This document shows positions 45,173-57,307 of a stretch of 64,000 nt of DNA, one piece after another. The DNA is from Gnetum montanum (lineage: Eukaryota; Streptophyta; Gnetopsida; Gnetales; Gnetaceae): NCBI GenBank assembly GCA_015680685.1, contig MNCI01034200.1:8259-72258 (forward strand), written 5' to 3'. Numbering within the stretch: position 1 is the first letter of the stretch; each line of letters opens with the position of its first letter. The position numbers and the translations under genes are program-made. Under the pieces are notes generated by a model. The model was not told the DNA's origin. It worked only from the letters and a program-made list of their open reading frames with translations, and did no database searches.

Positions 45173-47719
45173 AATATGCTTACATGCATTATGATGCAAT
45201 GGGAATGGTCAATCTCAATGTACTAGGATGCAATTGAAATGGTTAATCTCAATCTAGTTCCATTGGTAGTATTCTTTAGAAGTGCATGCAATTGTCATAA
45301 TTTTTCCTGACCTTAGTTCCAAATATAAAACTTTGGATAATAGAAACATTACACTAGGTTAATTAAATTTTCCACTTCTTTTGCATAAGAAGTATTTACA
45401 TTTTGTTTGCAAAGTCCATTATGGATATCAAAATGTCACCCCACATAATTTGATTTCTACTTGTGCAGTGATGCTGTGAAGAGGGTTGGATATCTTTAGA
45501 CCTTTTATAATATCAAATAATTTTTGGCTCTTTCAAATCTGATTTTTGCTTACTAATTTGAATCATTTGTTATTTTGGGAATGAACAAGTCAAAATACTA
45601 TAACATTCTCAAGGATGACAGTGGCTTCAAAGTGGATGAGATTTAAATGTTGACCAATGAACTTTACTTTACATAAGTGTTATAAGGGATTGTAGATTTA
45701 CTTTTTCTTTTCAATGTTTTTTATTCCTTTTAGACTATGCAGTTCTATCTCTAATAATGTGGCTTTTGGTGTAGTATGTCAAGTGTACTCAATCTATGTC
45801 TATTGAAGCAGGTATGCAGGTAATTGCTTATGGGCCTTTAATTCTTTATTAAATTTTTTATAAAATAATTTAAAAAAATTTCATTACCTTCTTTTTTTAA
45901 AATTCATATTTTTATTTATGTGTTCTATAGTACCTAAATGTTTGTATGTATTTTTGGCTATGAATAGGATAAGGATTTGTGTATACTCTGAGAGTTAGTT
46001 TGATAGTGAATTTGTACAATGTAATGTATTATATTTAATATTTTAAAAAGCATCTTGGTAAACACTTTTCATACTTTGATTGAAAGATTTTATCTAGATT
46101 TAGAATTTAAATGTTGTGGATCTTTTAATACTTTATATTGATTTCAATTTTAAGTGGAAGTTCTACTCATTGCTTTGTTTTAACTCAACACATTGATTTT
46201 TAGAACACTGACTTTGTTTTAGAAGGCTATGATGTTAGATAGTATTTGAAAGTTGTAGTAACACTAGCTTTAAGTTCTTGTAACTGACATTCCTTCAGAG
46301 TGTATATACTTTTGATAGTCTTAATTACTAGAAGAAGTTGATATATGTATATATTATAACATTTCTTTGAATGTTATTATTTTTTGAAGTGCAATGTGCT
46401 CTATTTTTTATCGAATGTAGCATTTCATCCAATGCTATCACTTACATTTTGTTCTTTTAATTGTAGTTTAATGAGTGATATAATGTGAAAATATTAAATG
46501 TTGTTATTATTCACATGCGTTGTTAAAAAGGAAAATGCACAAAGACTGGAAATATGGAGATAGAGTGGAACTAAGAGACAAGTACTTTTGATAATTATCT
46601 TAGAAATAACAATTTCAATTCCAATTCCCTCTAGCAAAATGCATGGAGCTTGCACTATTAAAATCTTGTAACTATATATATCTTCTTCATATATATTTAT
46701 ATATATCCACATACCCAAGACAATGATAAAGCTAAAATTTAAAACTAAGTTTAGGAACTTTGAAAACAATAAAGTAATCCAAACATAATATTATAAGTAT
46801 TAACAATTACAAATACATTTAATAAAAATACTTAAATCATTTTAAACTGATAGTCATTGTCAAAGTTAGTAAAATTTGAAACTAAAATTATTTACAAAAA
46901 ATCCAATCATCACAATGTAAATAAGGATTTCTTATTTACCCTATGAAAATTGAAGCTAGAAGAACTAGCCCTAGAGTAACAACTACTTACCTATGTTTAG
47001 CCAGTGGAAGAAAATATAATGTGCTCGCTTGAGTTCTACAATTGCAAAACATCTATCACCTTGCTCTACAGACCAAACTAATGAAAAACATAAACAAAAA
47101 ATAATAAAAAATCTCAAATACATAAGTTAACTATCTTCTTAATATTGTTTCAAATAAACAAAAGAGACTTACAATATGATTTTATTATCAAAATCCTTAT
47201 ACATATACAACTTTACTATAAAGTACATGTTTAAATTTTACACAAACAAATCTAATAAACAACACAAGATGGACAAATAAATTAAATATCTTATATGCTT
47301 CTCTTTTGAAAAAAAAATGAAATGATACATTCATAAAATGATTTGAAAAAGGAATGAAATGATACATTTTTTGATAAAATATACTAATCAAGTATAAAAA
47401 TCACTTAAATTACATAAAAAGCTTATATTATCAAGTGAAAGAATCCTTAAAAACACCTAAATTAGTATCTATGATGTAAAATAATATTTTTTAAGAATAT
47501 AGTATAGTAAATTTTCACTAAAACATAAAAGATAGTTACCTAATAAATAAGATCTAAGCTCCTCTGAGATGCTCTCATAAAAATGACATGCATTAATAAA
47601 GATAGACAAAATTATTGTGTAACAAATACAACACGAAAGTGACCCTGGCTTATTTTGCTTAAGATTATTATTAAAATAAAGAAAAAAAAAGAAAATGGAT
47701 AAGAATGAGGAACATTTAA
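45173..47719. other. AT-rich region without recognised genes
   Basis: Strongly AT-rich on both strands, with a short imperfect tandem repeat (GGTCAATCTCAAT / GGTTAATCTCAAT, 45212-45255). Short frames (46494-46769, 47197-47391) are hydrophobic but look like chance readings of AT-rich DNA. This and 43596-44131 form the only stretch of about 3 kb that is not clearly retroelement, and could be old intergenic DNA or intron. Confidence 0.4.
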
Positions 47720-49224
47720 TCCTTTTTTTATTAAGGGTGATCAAGTGGATAAAAGGCTCACCTTCTTTACATATGGTTATGGTGCCAATCCTTCTTGCAT
47801 TATTGGTGGTGACATATGTTGGAGAAAAGTATGAGTATAGAGGATGTGATGGATGATGAGAGGCATGGGATGATGATCCCATAGGAGATGTTATGGATTG
47901 ATGGTATTTATGAGAGTAGTAGTAGTGATTTGAGGAAGGGAAAGTAAAACAATTTGGAGAAACAAGTTATTGAACATAGTATCCATAAGGGTCTAGCTAG
48001 CGATAGGGGTATTGTTGGTTTGTTGATGGTATTTCCCATGATTTTTGGTTTTGCCATTATGGTTGATATTAGTCTTGAGGTTGATAAGAAGTCCCACTGC
48101 AATAGTACCATTGGTTGTAGGATTTTTCATAATTGCCTTGTGGATAAGGCAATCTCCTAGGAATTTGCTTTTCTATGAACTTGGAATTCAAAGCAAGAGA
48201 CCTAGACTCTTGTACATATAACATAACTAGGCAATAGTCCTTTTGATATTCATATTGACAGATGTTAAATTCATTCTTCTCCTTTGTATCTAAGTTTGCA
48301 ACCTCTTCTACTATAGCTATTTTCCCTTTTTGCCGGTAAGTGTCATTATTTATTTTCTTGTTATTTTTCCTCTTCTTTTTTTGACCACTTGATTCTATTT
48401 GGTTTACCTTCTCCTCTATTATTTTCAAGTTAGTTGTAACTTTTTCATTCATCCACTCCCACATCTTATCTACCCTTACTTCAATCTCAACAATAGACTT
48501 TTGTATTGGCAAGGTTTTGTGTGAAATCAACTCATCAAGAGCTACCTCTTTCTTTATCATAAATATGGACCTTTTTTGTGATGATTTGGATCCTAGTTAT
48601 ATTTCTCTACACTTTTCCTTTTGCATGGCCCTCATTCTTCTTTTTGCCATCTATTCAATTAGCCTTTGTTCCTAATGGTCTTTCAACTTTGATAATTTTT
48701 CTTGGGCATAGATCCCAAGGATCTCCCTCATTTTGTTACGAAGCCCATATATTATGTGGTGAAACTACTCTTTTTAAGAAAAACCATGGCTTGGGCATTT
48801 ATGTAATTGAGAATAGTATCTATCCCAAGCTACATTTAGGGATTCATGATTTTTTTGCTTCCATCCTTGGATTTTTTTCTTACATTGAACATCCTTAAAT
48901 AGGTTTGATATTTTTTTGTTAAAGAGCTTAAGCATTATGGACCACTAGTGGATTGAATTTGGTTCCAACTATTTATACTAATATTCAGCTTCTTCTATTA
49001 ATGTCCTAGAAAAGAGTTTAAGCTCTTGCCACTTACTTTTTATATTTTTCAAGGCATGGGCATTATGCAAGGTTGGTGTGGGTTAGAATTATAGCCTCCC
49101 TTAAATTTAGGAATGTTATTCATATCAAGTTGTTTGATGTAGCTTTCCCTTTGATGCCTATGCAATATTCTAATTGTATCCATGATCTATATCATGCTTC
49201 TAGTAGCTAATAAGGGTTCATCAT
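47720..49224 (-). pseudogene. gag: Gag relic of element E, C-terminal portion
   Basis: Minus strand, directly left of D: the EPLLATRSM block (49215-49190), KQLDMNNIPKF (49130), capsid remnants with stops and frame changes to 48565, an open 163-codon piece (48560-48069) rich in Lys/Glu with the degenerate knuckle FNICQYEYQKDYC (48270-48232), then a tyrosine/proline tail ending around 47720. The zinc ligands are partly lost. Confidence 0.75.
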
Positions 49225-50419
49225 TGAAACACCATGAAATTTTGAGACTTCAATGATTCAGCAAAGTCTCGAAGTTTGGGCAAGGATTTTTTTTTCAAAA
49301 GTGCAGTGTTAAGACATTCGAGTGATGGAAGCACCGAAGACAGCTGCACATCTTACCAAGTTTTGTTTTTTACGGCTAAGGCCTTGCTACACTACGCCAC
49401 ACAGCTCAGCATAGCAGACTTCAGGAGAATAGAACAGAAAAAGGGATGCACGGTGACAACACTTCAACTTTGCAAGTTAACCATTCTTCAAATTCTTAAC
49501 TTTTTGCATATTACGCCATGTTACGCTACACAACGTAGTGCAACGTAACGCAAGCAGCACAGTTGAAATAGAAGCAACAACAAGGATAGCAGTCATTCAA
49601 ATAGTAGCAGTCATTACGCCATGATATGCTTCCCAACATATTACAACGTAGCCACGGGGTGGTTATGCTATGTTACGCTTCAGAGCGTAGCACCGCATAG
49701 CATAACAAACTTCAGCTACAGCATGCTAGGTCAACAACATTCTGTGGGCCCAAGACATGCATCATCTAGACCGCGTTCTTCTCCTAACCCTAACCCTATA
49801 AATACCCCAGCGGACAATGCTCAAAGTGTTGGCAAAAAGTTGGCAAAAAAAGTTTAGCAAGTGGGCGATTTGGCAAAGATACAAAAAAAAGAGTTTGGAA
49901 ATAAGGAGCTTTTGCCCAGAGATTGCAAGTGAGCGAACATTTTACTTTGAGCCTTTTACTTGTTTAATCTATAAATAGCTTCTTGTTGGTGGTGGATACT
50001 TTGTCCAAACCAGAGTCCGCTTGCAAATCTTGTTGTATTCATCATATTTGTCCATAAGATAGATCCCAAATCTCAGGATCGTGCTTTTTCTAAAATTTTG
50101 ATTCATTGCATCTTGTTTACATTGATCTCAAATGTCATTTTACATACTTTACATTGTTTTCATTACCTTTAAGATCCGATCTTAAAGTAGATCTCATTTT
50201 TCTCATCAATTGGTATTATGTTCGCACACTAAATCGTAATCTCATTACATGATCATTAATGAATTTACTGACTAAGTAAGTCCCTGTTTGATTGACAAGA
50301 CTATTCAGGGCACCTCGGGTTCGTTTTCTCCAACACATCCGTCACACCAATCCGAGGTTGGAACTGTGTACGTGGAAATTCTATCGGTGTTTTGGCAACC
50401 AAATTCTTTCATCGTTACA
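49225..50419 (+). repeat. 5' LTR of element D
   Basis: It is 1195 bases long, TGAAACACCATGAAATTTTG to TCATCGTTACA. U3 has TACGCTAC/GTAGC words (49385-49700). CCTAACCCTAACCCTATAAA, a telomere-motif-like stretch merging into a TATA box, lies at 49785-49804. Confidence 0.9.
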
Positions 50420-50425
50420 GTTTTC

Positions 50426-50444
50426 TGGCGCTAGAAGGAGGGCC
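50426..50444 (+). other. Primer-binding site of element D
   Basis: TGGCGCTAGAAGGAGGGCC lies six bases after the LTR end. The offset is the same as in G. The tRNA is not assigned. Confidence 0.7.
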
Positions 50445-50674
50445 TAAACCTCCGATCCATGTTTCATGGGTAGTCCTGTAAGCTGTCTATACCCATTATC
50501 GACTAGCATAAACATGATACCCCTGCGGTTGTTTACGTGATCGTGTGGTATAGATTAGTCGCTCCAATAATTCCTCTGGAAACTAGTAGGATAGAAAGCC
50601 CACCTTTGCCCTTAGCCCACTTTTGCCTTTGTGATCTTTATCGCCATTAACATTACCTTCTCACTGCGTAGAGA

Positions 50675-51843
50675 ATGGTTGTGACAACCACTGTCATTGC
50701 CACCACTAGTCTTGAAAATCCCTTGATGAAGCAGGCTATGCTTGCTATTGTTGAGCCACCCACCAATCCCGTGCGACGACGCCGATCCCTCAGGATTCAG
50801 AATAAAGAGCCTGAAGGGCACCCTCAACGCATGGAACATTACAAGTTCCTTTGTGCCAAACTTATGACGAATCTGCCCATGTACCCACACAAACTCGAAG
50901 AGAAATGCCAATACGAGTTCATATACTGTAACGGGAAGGAATTTGTTCCTTCGCCTGATGCTTCCATACCCCTGACAAACCAGCAACAGTGGATCTTGGA
51001 TTAATTGTTAATGGCCAGGGCGTCAATGGAACAATGAGATGAGATGTTCTCTGATGAAGCGTTTCACGATGGGTAGGAGGACCTAGATGCCCACTCTGAG
51101 GGAGGCAGTCATGCTAGCTTTGTTATGGCTCCTCCCTCCATAGTGACTCATGAAAATCCACTCTTTATGATCACTACGCCTTTATCATTTTCTACCACCA
51201 ACCGTGTTGCGCGTTCGTCACATCAGCATTTTTTCTCTCCGACTCCCTTTCCGGATGTTATCCTTTCACAGTCCATTCCCCCGCAATCACAATAAGCCAA
51301 CCCATCGCATCGCGTACTTACGCCTACATTACTATATGTGCATACAATACCCACTTCACAATTATACATAGCCACTGTAAACATCCTAGCTTTTGCTCTC
51401 GTACCACCAGCAATGCCAAGACCCGCCCCTACTGTGTGGTGGACTCCAAATACGTCACCCCCTGTTGCACAGCCTACACAGATGTCCTACCTTCCTCATC
51501 ATCAACACCAAGTCTTGCAAGTGGTAAATCCAACTATAGCATCATTTTTGTGCCACCGGCTACTCAAACAGCGTATCCTATGGTATAATTGATGCTTATC
51601 GCCTCATCTGCACCACTTGCCACGTGGTGGATGATGCAAGCGATACAGCCCATAGGGAAAGTTCCGCCAGCATCACTCACAGGCCATGCTGCTACTCCTA
51701 TCTTACCACTAGCCGTGGCTCCACCTCCTATTCCATAGCCAACCTCTTCGTCCTCAAGTCTAGATCAAGCCTTCCAGCTTATTTAGACTCTTAAAGAAGA
51801 GGTTAAATGCCTCAAAGCTATCGGTTCCAATACAGTACAGGTC
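50675..51843 (+). pseudogene. gag: Gag N-terminal region of element D
   Basis: Opens at 50675 (MVVTTTVIATTSLE) for 109 codons. The part around CAKLMTNLPMYPHK and YCNGKEFVPSPDASIPLTN is conserved with G. After a stop at 51002 comes a proline/threonine-rich stretch with stops and one frame change (51100-51780), which resembles the G linker. I do not know the role of this N-terminal extension; it is not in family 1. Confidence 0.65.
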
Positions 51844-53455
51844 ATGGATTTCTACCATGATAATCCTATCAGTCTGATGGTTCTCATCTTGTCATTACCC
51901 CCTGAGATGCCACTTCCCCATTTCACAAAATACAATGGGGAAGGTGATCCCAACGCTCATCTCATTACCTTCAGGTCAAAGTCATTGTTGCTGCAACAAT
52001 GGCCACATACCATTATCCATGTTTTTGCTATGTCCCTAATGGGTAAAGCTTTGGACTAGTATCGTGCACTTCCACGCTCTTCTGTCTCAACCTTGGAAGA
52101 GCTGCTGACTTAGTTCGTGACCCGTTTCAAATAGAACCTGAAGCCATAGGTCACATTGAATCAGTTAATGGGAGTTAGGCAGGATCCGCTCGAAGTGGTC
52201 CAAAATTTTATACAACGGTGGAGTGCCACCTTGAATGAAATCCATGAGCCCATCATGGAGGCCCACTTGTTGGCAATTTTCAAGGGGGAAGTCAATGAAT
52301 TTATTAAGTCTAAATTGTATTATCTCACTCCCCGCTCCCTTAGCCAAGCCTTCGCTCATACTAAGAACATCCAAAACACGATAGAGGCTAGCAAAGACCT
52401 AGCATATGTGGCCTATAAAAATTCCCATAACAAAAGCAAAGATAAGGGCAAGGCTGCAGCAAAAATAGTAGTAGCCATGGCCAAAGAAGCCAAAAAGAAA
52501 AATAACAACAAAAAGATAGCTACGGCGCCTGCTAGGGCTACCACTACCTCAAACAATGCCGACTAGCAAACATCATTGGCTCTTGAAACATTGCCTCAGC
52601 CGAAGCCTAATTTCGAGCGTAAAGACCACTCAAAATATACGACTCTACCTGTTAAGCCTTCAGAACTCCTGAAGCAACTTCTGGGAATTGGTCACATTCA
52701 ATACAAGAAGATGTTCGAAGAGGCTCTAAAACACCACAGATGGCATTGTGATTTGCTCAAGAATCCCTCCTTGGCCTTGCCAAATGAACCACTAGTTCCT
52801 AAGAACTTCAAGCTACATCATTTCTACGACTACCACCAGTTGTGTGGTCATGACACGGAGTATTGTTGGGTGTTGAAAGATGACATTCAACACATGATCG
52901 ACCAAGGCAAGCTAATCTTAGACAGTAGTAGTTCGGTTCATCCAGAAAACTAGTCTATGCACGTGTACCAAAACCTGTTGAATGCAAATAATGCAGAGTA
53001 CACTATCAACGTAGTGGGTATGGATGGCGATGGCACAACACCATCGCAATAACCCTTCGTGCTATGCATGTCTCCTCACTCATGTCACGTGACAAACTCG
53101 TCAACATTGATAGGGACAATGCAACAACAACCCTTTATCCTCTGAGTTCTGCCTTAGACGTCTATTCCGCAGACGATTACCGTTAAAGCCACGGCCCAGT
53201 TTACGCCCATACCTAAGGCACCCTTTGTCATCAGAGTGCCAAAGCCGTTAGTTGCTCCTGCTACGCAGGGGCAAACATCTAGGTCAACACCCCAACCTCA
53301 ACCCACAAGGAGAGGAGAAGGGTGTGTGATAGATAAAATAGCCAAGGACCACGTTACGCTAGGATTTCCTAAGCCCACCCTTTTAGCCTCGGCACCCTTG
53401 GCTCCTTTTTCCTCTGACAAAGGTGACATTACGTAGATGCGACCATCTTCTCCCT
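51844..53455 (+). pseudogene. gag: Gag capsid and zinc-binding region of element D
   Basis: One frame with only nonsense changes. Starts MDFYHDNPIS, then PLPHFTKYNGEGDPNAHLI, FAMSLMGKALD.YRA, QDPLEVVQNFIQRWSATL and FKGEVNEFIKSKLY, a typical Tat-lineage gag core. The C-terminal part has HHFYDYHQLCGHDTEYC followed by LKDDIQHMIDQGKL (52812-52918), the H-x-x-GH-x-x-x-x-C metal-binding block of Tat gag. Stops at 52058, 52565 and 52951 are TAG. Confidence 0.75.
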
Positions 53456-54200
53456 GCCCAAGAAAATACAGCCCTCAACTAGAAACCATTCCTCCCTGAG
53501 AGATCCACCTCTTAGGACAAATGGAAGAAGAGAAGGGAAAACAACCAGACCGTGGGCATAATCTGCTTGATGCCTTTACGCAAGTTAAGCAGGCTCTTAA
53601 ATAGGAAAATACAATGTTGAGCCTATATAACTTGTTGATGACATCTCAACTACATCGTGAAGCCATGGTTCACATGCTAGTGTCCATACTAGTTAACGAA
53701 AGCTTGTCAGCAGATGAAGAAGCAATCTATTCTATCATGCTTCCCCCCACTGCTGGACAACCACAACCTTCCCAACTGACATTCCATGATGAGTCCATTA
53801 AGGATGACCCAGAAAAGGGTTAGTTGACAACAGCACCCATGTTCATCACTATTCGGGTTAGCCAGTACAGGATCTAGAGAGTACACGTAGATGATGGGCC
53901 CGCTGCTAATGTCATTCTATTTCCCATAGTGGAAAAACTGGGTTTGATTGACCAGATCAATCCCACGATGACATCATGTTTAAAGTCATTTAACGGGGCA
54001 TGGGTGCAAGTTAAGGGAACCGTACAGATCAACTTTGTAGCAGGGGATCAGTTTCCCACAAGTGCAGTGTTCATCGTTATAGAGGAGATGCTTGACTTCA
54101 ACCTAATCTTGGGGAGGTGCTCAACTAAGGGACGTCTCATCACCTATTCACCAAGAGATCTACTTGCCCTACATGGGAGGGGAAGTAATCATCCACGATG
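53456..54200 (+). pseudogene. pro: Protease domain of element D
   Basis: Same frame as gag. VHVDDGPAANVILFPIVEKLG (53884-53945) carries the Tat-type DDG catalytic motif, with the usual Ser/Ala after it changed to Pro. CLKSFNGAWVQVKGTVQINF and DFNLILGRCSTKGRL complete the retropepsin fold. A frame change follows near 54160. Confidence 0.75.
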
Positions 54201-54550
54201 ATAAGATGACTCCTCAAGCTGTTAACAACGTCGAAATGGAACAAGGTTTGGAGATTGAAATCCCCAAAGATCAAACCCTTGTTCCAACGGTTGAACACAC
54301 CGACACAGTGGCGAATGAAGGCTTGACTTGGGCTGAATTACCCTTCCAGGGAGGGGATGATAGTGTAGAGGAGGGGTGTAACAAGCCTTCTCATCCATAC
54401 ACATCGCCAAATCTAAGAATGATTAAGAAGCAACAACAGAACTAGTAAACATGTTAGCGTAGCATATTACACCGGTCCACATTTGCTATTGTTACGCTCT
54501 TTACATTCTTTATCATTTCAAGTTACATCTTCAACTATTACGCTTCTTCA
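54201..54550 (+). pseudogene. Post-protease tail of element D
   Basis: An acidic open piece to 54445 (around EMEQGLEIEIPKDQ) that does not match RT. The coding potential ends here and the 112-base array begins. In a complete Tat element RT would follow. Confidence 0.5.
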
Positions 54551-54552
54551 CT

Positions 54553-54955
54553 GATGACCCAGCCCGAAATGGCCTTAAACTATCATTGGCTCGAAATGGC
54601 CTTGAACTAGTTAAGGCCCACTAGGGCCTAAAACTGGTAATTTAGTTTATGCTTTTTCATGTGTGATGGCCTGGCTTGAAATGGCCTTAAACTATCCCTG
54701 GCCCAAAATGGCCTTAAACTAGTTACGGCCCGTTATGGCCTAAAACTGGTAATTCTGTTTATTCTTTTCCATGTGTGATGACCTGGCCCGAAATGGCCTT
54801 AAACTATCAGTGACCCAAAATGGCCTTAAACTAGTTATGGCCCGCTACGGCCTAAAACTGGTAATTCAGTTTACACTTTTCCATGTGTGATGGCCTAGCT
54901 CGAAATGGCCTTAAACTATTGCTGGCCTGTGGCCTAAAATGTGTAACATTTCCGA
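54553..54955 (+). repeat. 112-base tandem array in element D
   Basis: Copies begin at 54553, 54665, 54777 and 54889 (the last partial), each starting GATGRCCYRGC, giving an exact 112-base period. Each unit holds CGAAATGGCCTTAAACTA twice and CGGCCTAAAACTGGTAAT once. Sited between protease and the antisense gene. Confidence 0.9.
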
Positions 54956-55080
54956 CAAAGCCTTTTTCTTTTTAAAAATAAAAATTAGAACTTTCCAAAC
55001 ACCATTTTTCAACTTAAACATAAAAAAATGTTATTCTTTATTTCCTTTATTACAACAAAAATTAGTCTAGTATTGCTACA

Positions 55081-57053
55081 CTACACATCCCCTATGTTAC
55101 CACCTCCATTTCCATCTCTATCTTCTTCACCTAATTCCACAACAACCTCATGAGGATCTTCCTCATGAAGATCTTCTTCAGGCGGATCCTCTTCACAGAG
55201 GTGATCCTCTCTATGAGGCTCCTCCTCATGAGGATCCTCTTCATGCCAATCCTACAATTTGACATGAGGTAAACATTAGCATTGCAATAAAATCAGGCAT
55301 AAGAAAAAATTCAACAGTCACACAGCTTACCTGTGACGGTCCTGTATCGGTCACGAAAGGAATTTGTTCCAAGCCAACTGACAGGCATCACATAATCTCA
55401 TCCTCAGTGAGCTTTGCACAAATGCCATCTCCTAGATTAGTTCCAGACTTAACCTTCCCCTTTTCCATAGGAGTCCACTGAGGTGGTTCAAGAAAAAAAG
55501 AAAGGAACAGTGGTCTCCCCACTAGGGAGGGTCATCTCTCTCTTAGGGGAGACACTCACTATTACTTGTTCCTAGAACTTTTCATATGCTCCAGAAGCAC
55601 CGATGACATCGAGGAACAGCCGAAGGGACCATGCTTCAACCGAAGAATCTCTGTAATGTTGGCGGTAGGCAGCACACTCCTGTTTATACATGTGTTTATG
55701 ATTTTTCTATGCTTGCCCCCATTCTTGGACCTTCGTGCTGTAGTCCTTCCAATCTTCGTTCTTCTGGGCTAGGAGATCCATTTGCATTCGTTGCTCAATG
55801 AGCTCATGACTAGCTTGGACGTTGTTCTTGACGATCATCCAGTAGTGGGCATAGTCAATCAAAGTCGTCCGCCAATTCTTATCATTGGTAGCCTGAGCTT
55901 GCAAAAATTTGTTCCTAAACTCAAGGTCCTCCACCTTGGTAGCTAGGGAGATTTTCTCTTTTTCTGCTTTCTGCGACCTCTTCCAGAGATCTTCATTGAT
56001 GTTCTAACTCTTCCATAGAGAACGGGCCGAGTGCAATGCACATTTATGCATCTCATTGTAAATTTGGTGAGGTACTTTGGTCACCTCTGGTGAGGGTTCA
56101 TGGGTAGCATCTACGTCGACAGGCTCTTTGGGATCCCATTTGAGGCAAGATGCTGTAAGACGAAGATCACAGTTAGACGTGACAGGATGACATAATGTGA
56201 TAGTTTCAACAATTCCTACGTAATAATAGTGACATACCAATCTCAGGATCGATTTGCTCCAAGCGACCAATCATATCGTTAACAATGCCTTCCATGAAGG
56301 TAAATTTTTCGGGAGTGTTAGCCCAACATTGAGTAGGGGTTACTGATGAAGGTGTGCCACTATTATCAAAAGTGCCTACTACGCAAACAAAACAAGTTAA
56401 ACATAACACAAGATGAAATTCGAGATGCTACAATAACACAATGCCCCTACCCAACAGACCCTTAAGGATAATAGTAGGAGGATTACCCATTGAAGAAAGG
56501 TTAAGCAAGCGATTAAACTCACCAGTGGCGAACTGCTCCTCCCTTTCCAGCCTATCCAAAAGCACCATGGCATCTTCTATGGTTGTCTTCCCTTTAGGCA
56601 TAGGAGCCTGCATGCTACCCACATTATCAACAAGGACCTCCTTTTCCAAAACTAGGGCCCCTTCCCCATGCTGCAAGACTATGGCATCTATTTCAGGGGT
56701 TAGTCCCTCCCCATATTTTCCTTTTCCTGTAGAACGCATCACAGTTACTAAAACGTTACTCACCTCTCATGAGCACTATGCGACGAAACGACATTTATAC
56801 ATAGCATAATATACATAAACTAATCATTCTACTTACCAGCTGGGGGACGACTCCTATGAAAATTAATGCGCAATTTCCTCCCCTCTTCACCAGTCGGGCC
56901 GAAAGAATCCACGGTCGAATGACGCTTTTTTCGTTGGACCAATGAGGCTACTATTTCTGCTACCAGATGATTTCCCTTCAACGCACTGCCCGCGTTAGAA
57001 GGGGGCACCCCACCCACGCTATCCTGGCCCTGGAGGAGAAGCGCATCCAGACG
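55081..57053 (-). pseudogene. Antisense multi-exon gene in element D, 5' truncated
   Basis: Minus strand. Five exons are inferred: 57053-56837, 56726-56523, 56375-56238, 56152-55331 and 55251-55081. Introns of 110, 147, 85 and 79 bases have GT-AG ends: GTAAGTAG/CTACAG, GTGAGTTT/GTAGTAG, GTATGTCA/TTACAG and GTAAGCTG/TTGTAG. The first three junctions are all phase 1 and the last phase 0. Reading frames continue across each one. The protein is rich in coiled coil in exon 4 (around KVEDLEFRNKFLQAQ and NNVQASHELIEQRMQMD) and ends in an acidic Glu/Asp/His tail in exon 5 before a TAG at 55083. Exon 4 has at least three in-frame stops and a frame change. Exon 1 is preceded by a branch-point-like TTACTAAT and AAG acceptor, so an upstream exon was lost where integrase begins. 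Antisense extra ORFs are known in Tat elements; I infer this is one. Confidence 0.7.
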
Positions 57054-57087
57054 CTTAATAACATCAAAAAATATTAGTAACCTACAT

Positions 57088-57282
57088 CAACAACCGATCA
57101 AGAAAGGGGACTTGGTCCTTAAAGTCGTTTGTCAACCAGTGAGGAAATTTTCTATAAGCTGGGAAGGCCCCTTCTTGGTCGTCAACACATATGACGACAG
57201 AGCATTCAGGCTAGCAGACATCAATGGAAACAAGCTTGCAAACCCAGTGAATCATATGTACCTAAAGCAGTACCACATTTAA
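57088..57282 (+). pseudogene. pol: Integrase C-terminal remnant of element D
   Basis: A 64-codon open piece with the block KKGDLVLKVV, WEGPFLVVNTYDDRAFRLAD and a stop after NHMYLKQYHI. This is the chromodomain-less C-terminal module and end of Tat-type pol. No integrase core precedes it; the antisense gene does. Confidence 0.75.
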
Positions 57283-57307
57283 ACGTCAGCTTGGGTAGAA
57301 TGCAAGG

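Noticed and set aside
49785-49805. Interstitial telomere repeat
   Set aside because: Only two to three units, in both LTRs of D at the same place beside the TATA box; it is part of the LTR promoter.
56727-56836. A 12-base micro-exon in intron 1 (after GCATAG, before GTGAGTAACG)
   Set aside because: Donor and acceptor signals exist, but skipping it already keeps the frame; without transcripts I prefer one 110-base intron.
55081-57053. A captured host gene in D
   Set aside because: Possible, but coiled coil plus acidic tail, antisense position and presence in a Tat element fit the known antisense extra ORFs better; no host family was recognised. Left open.
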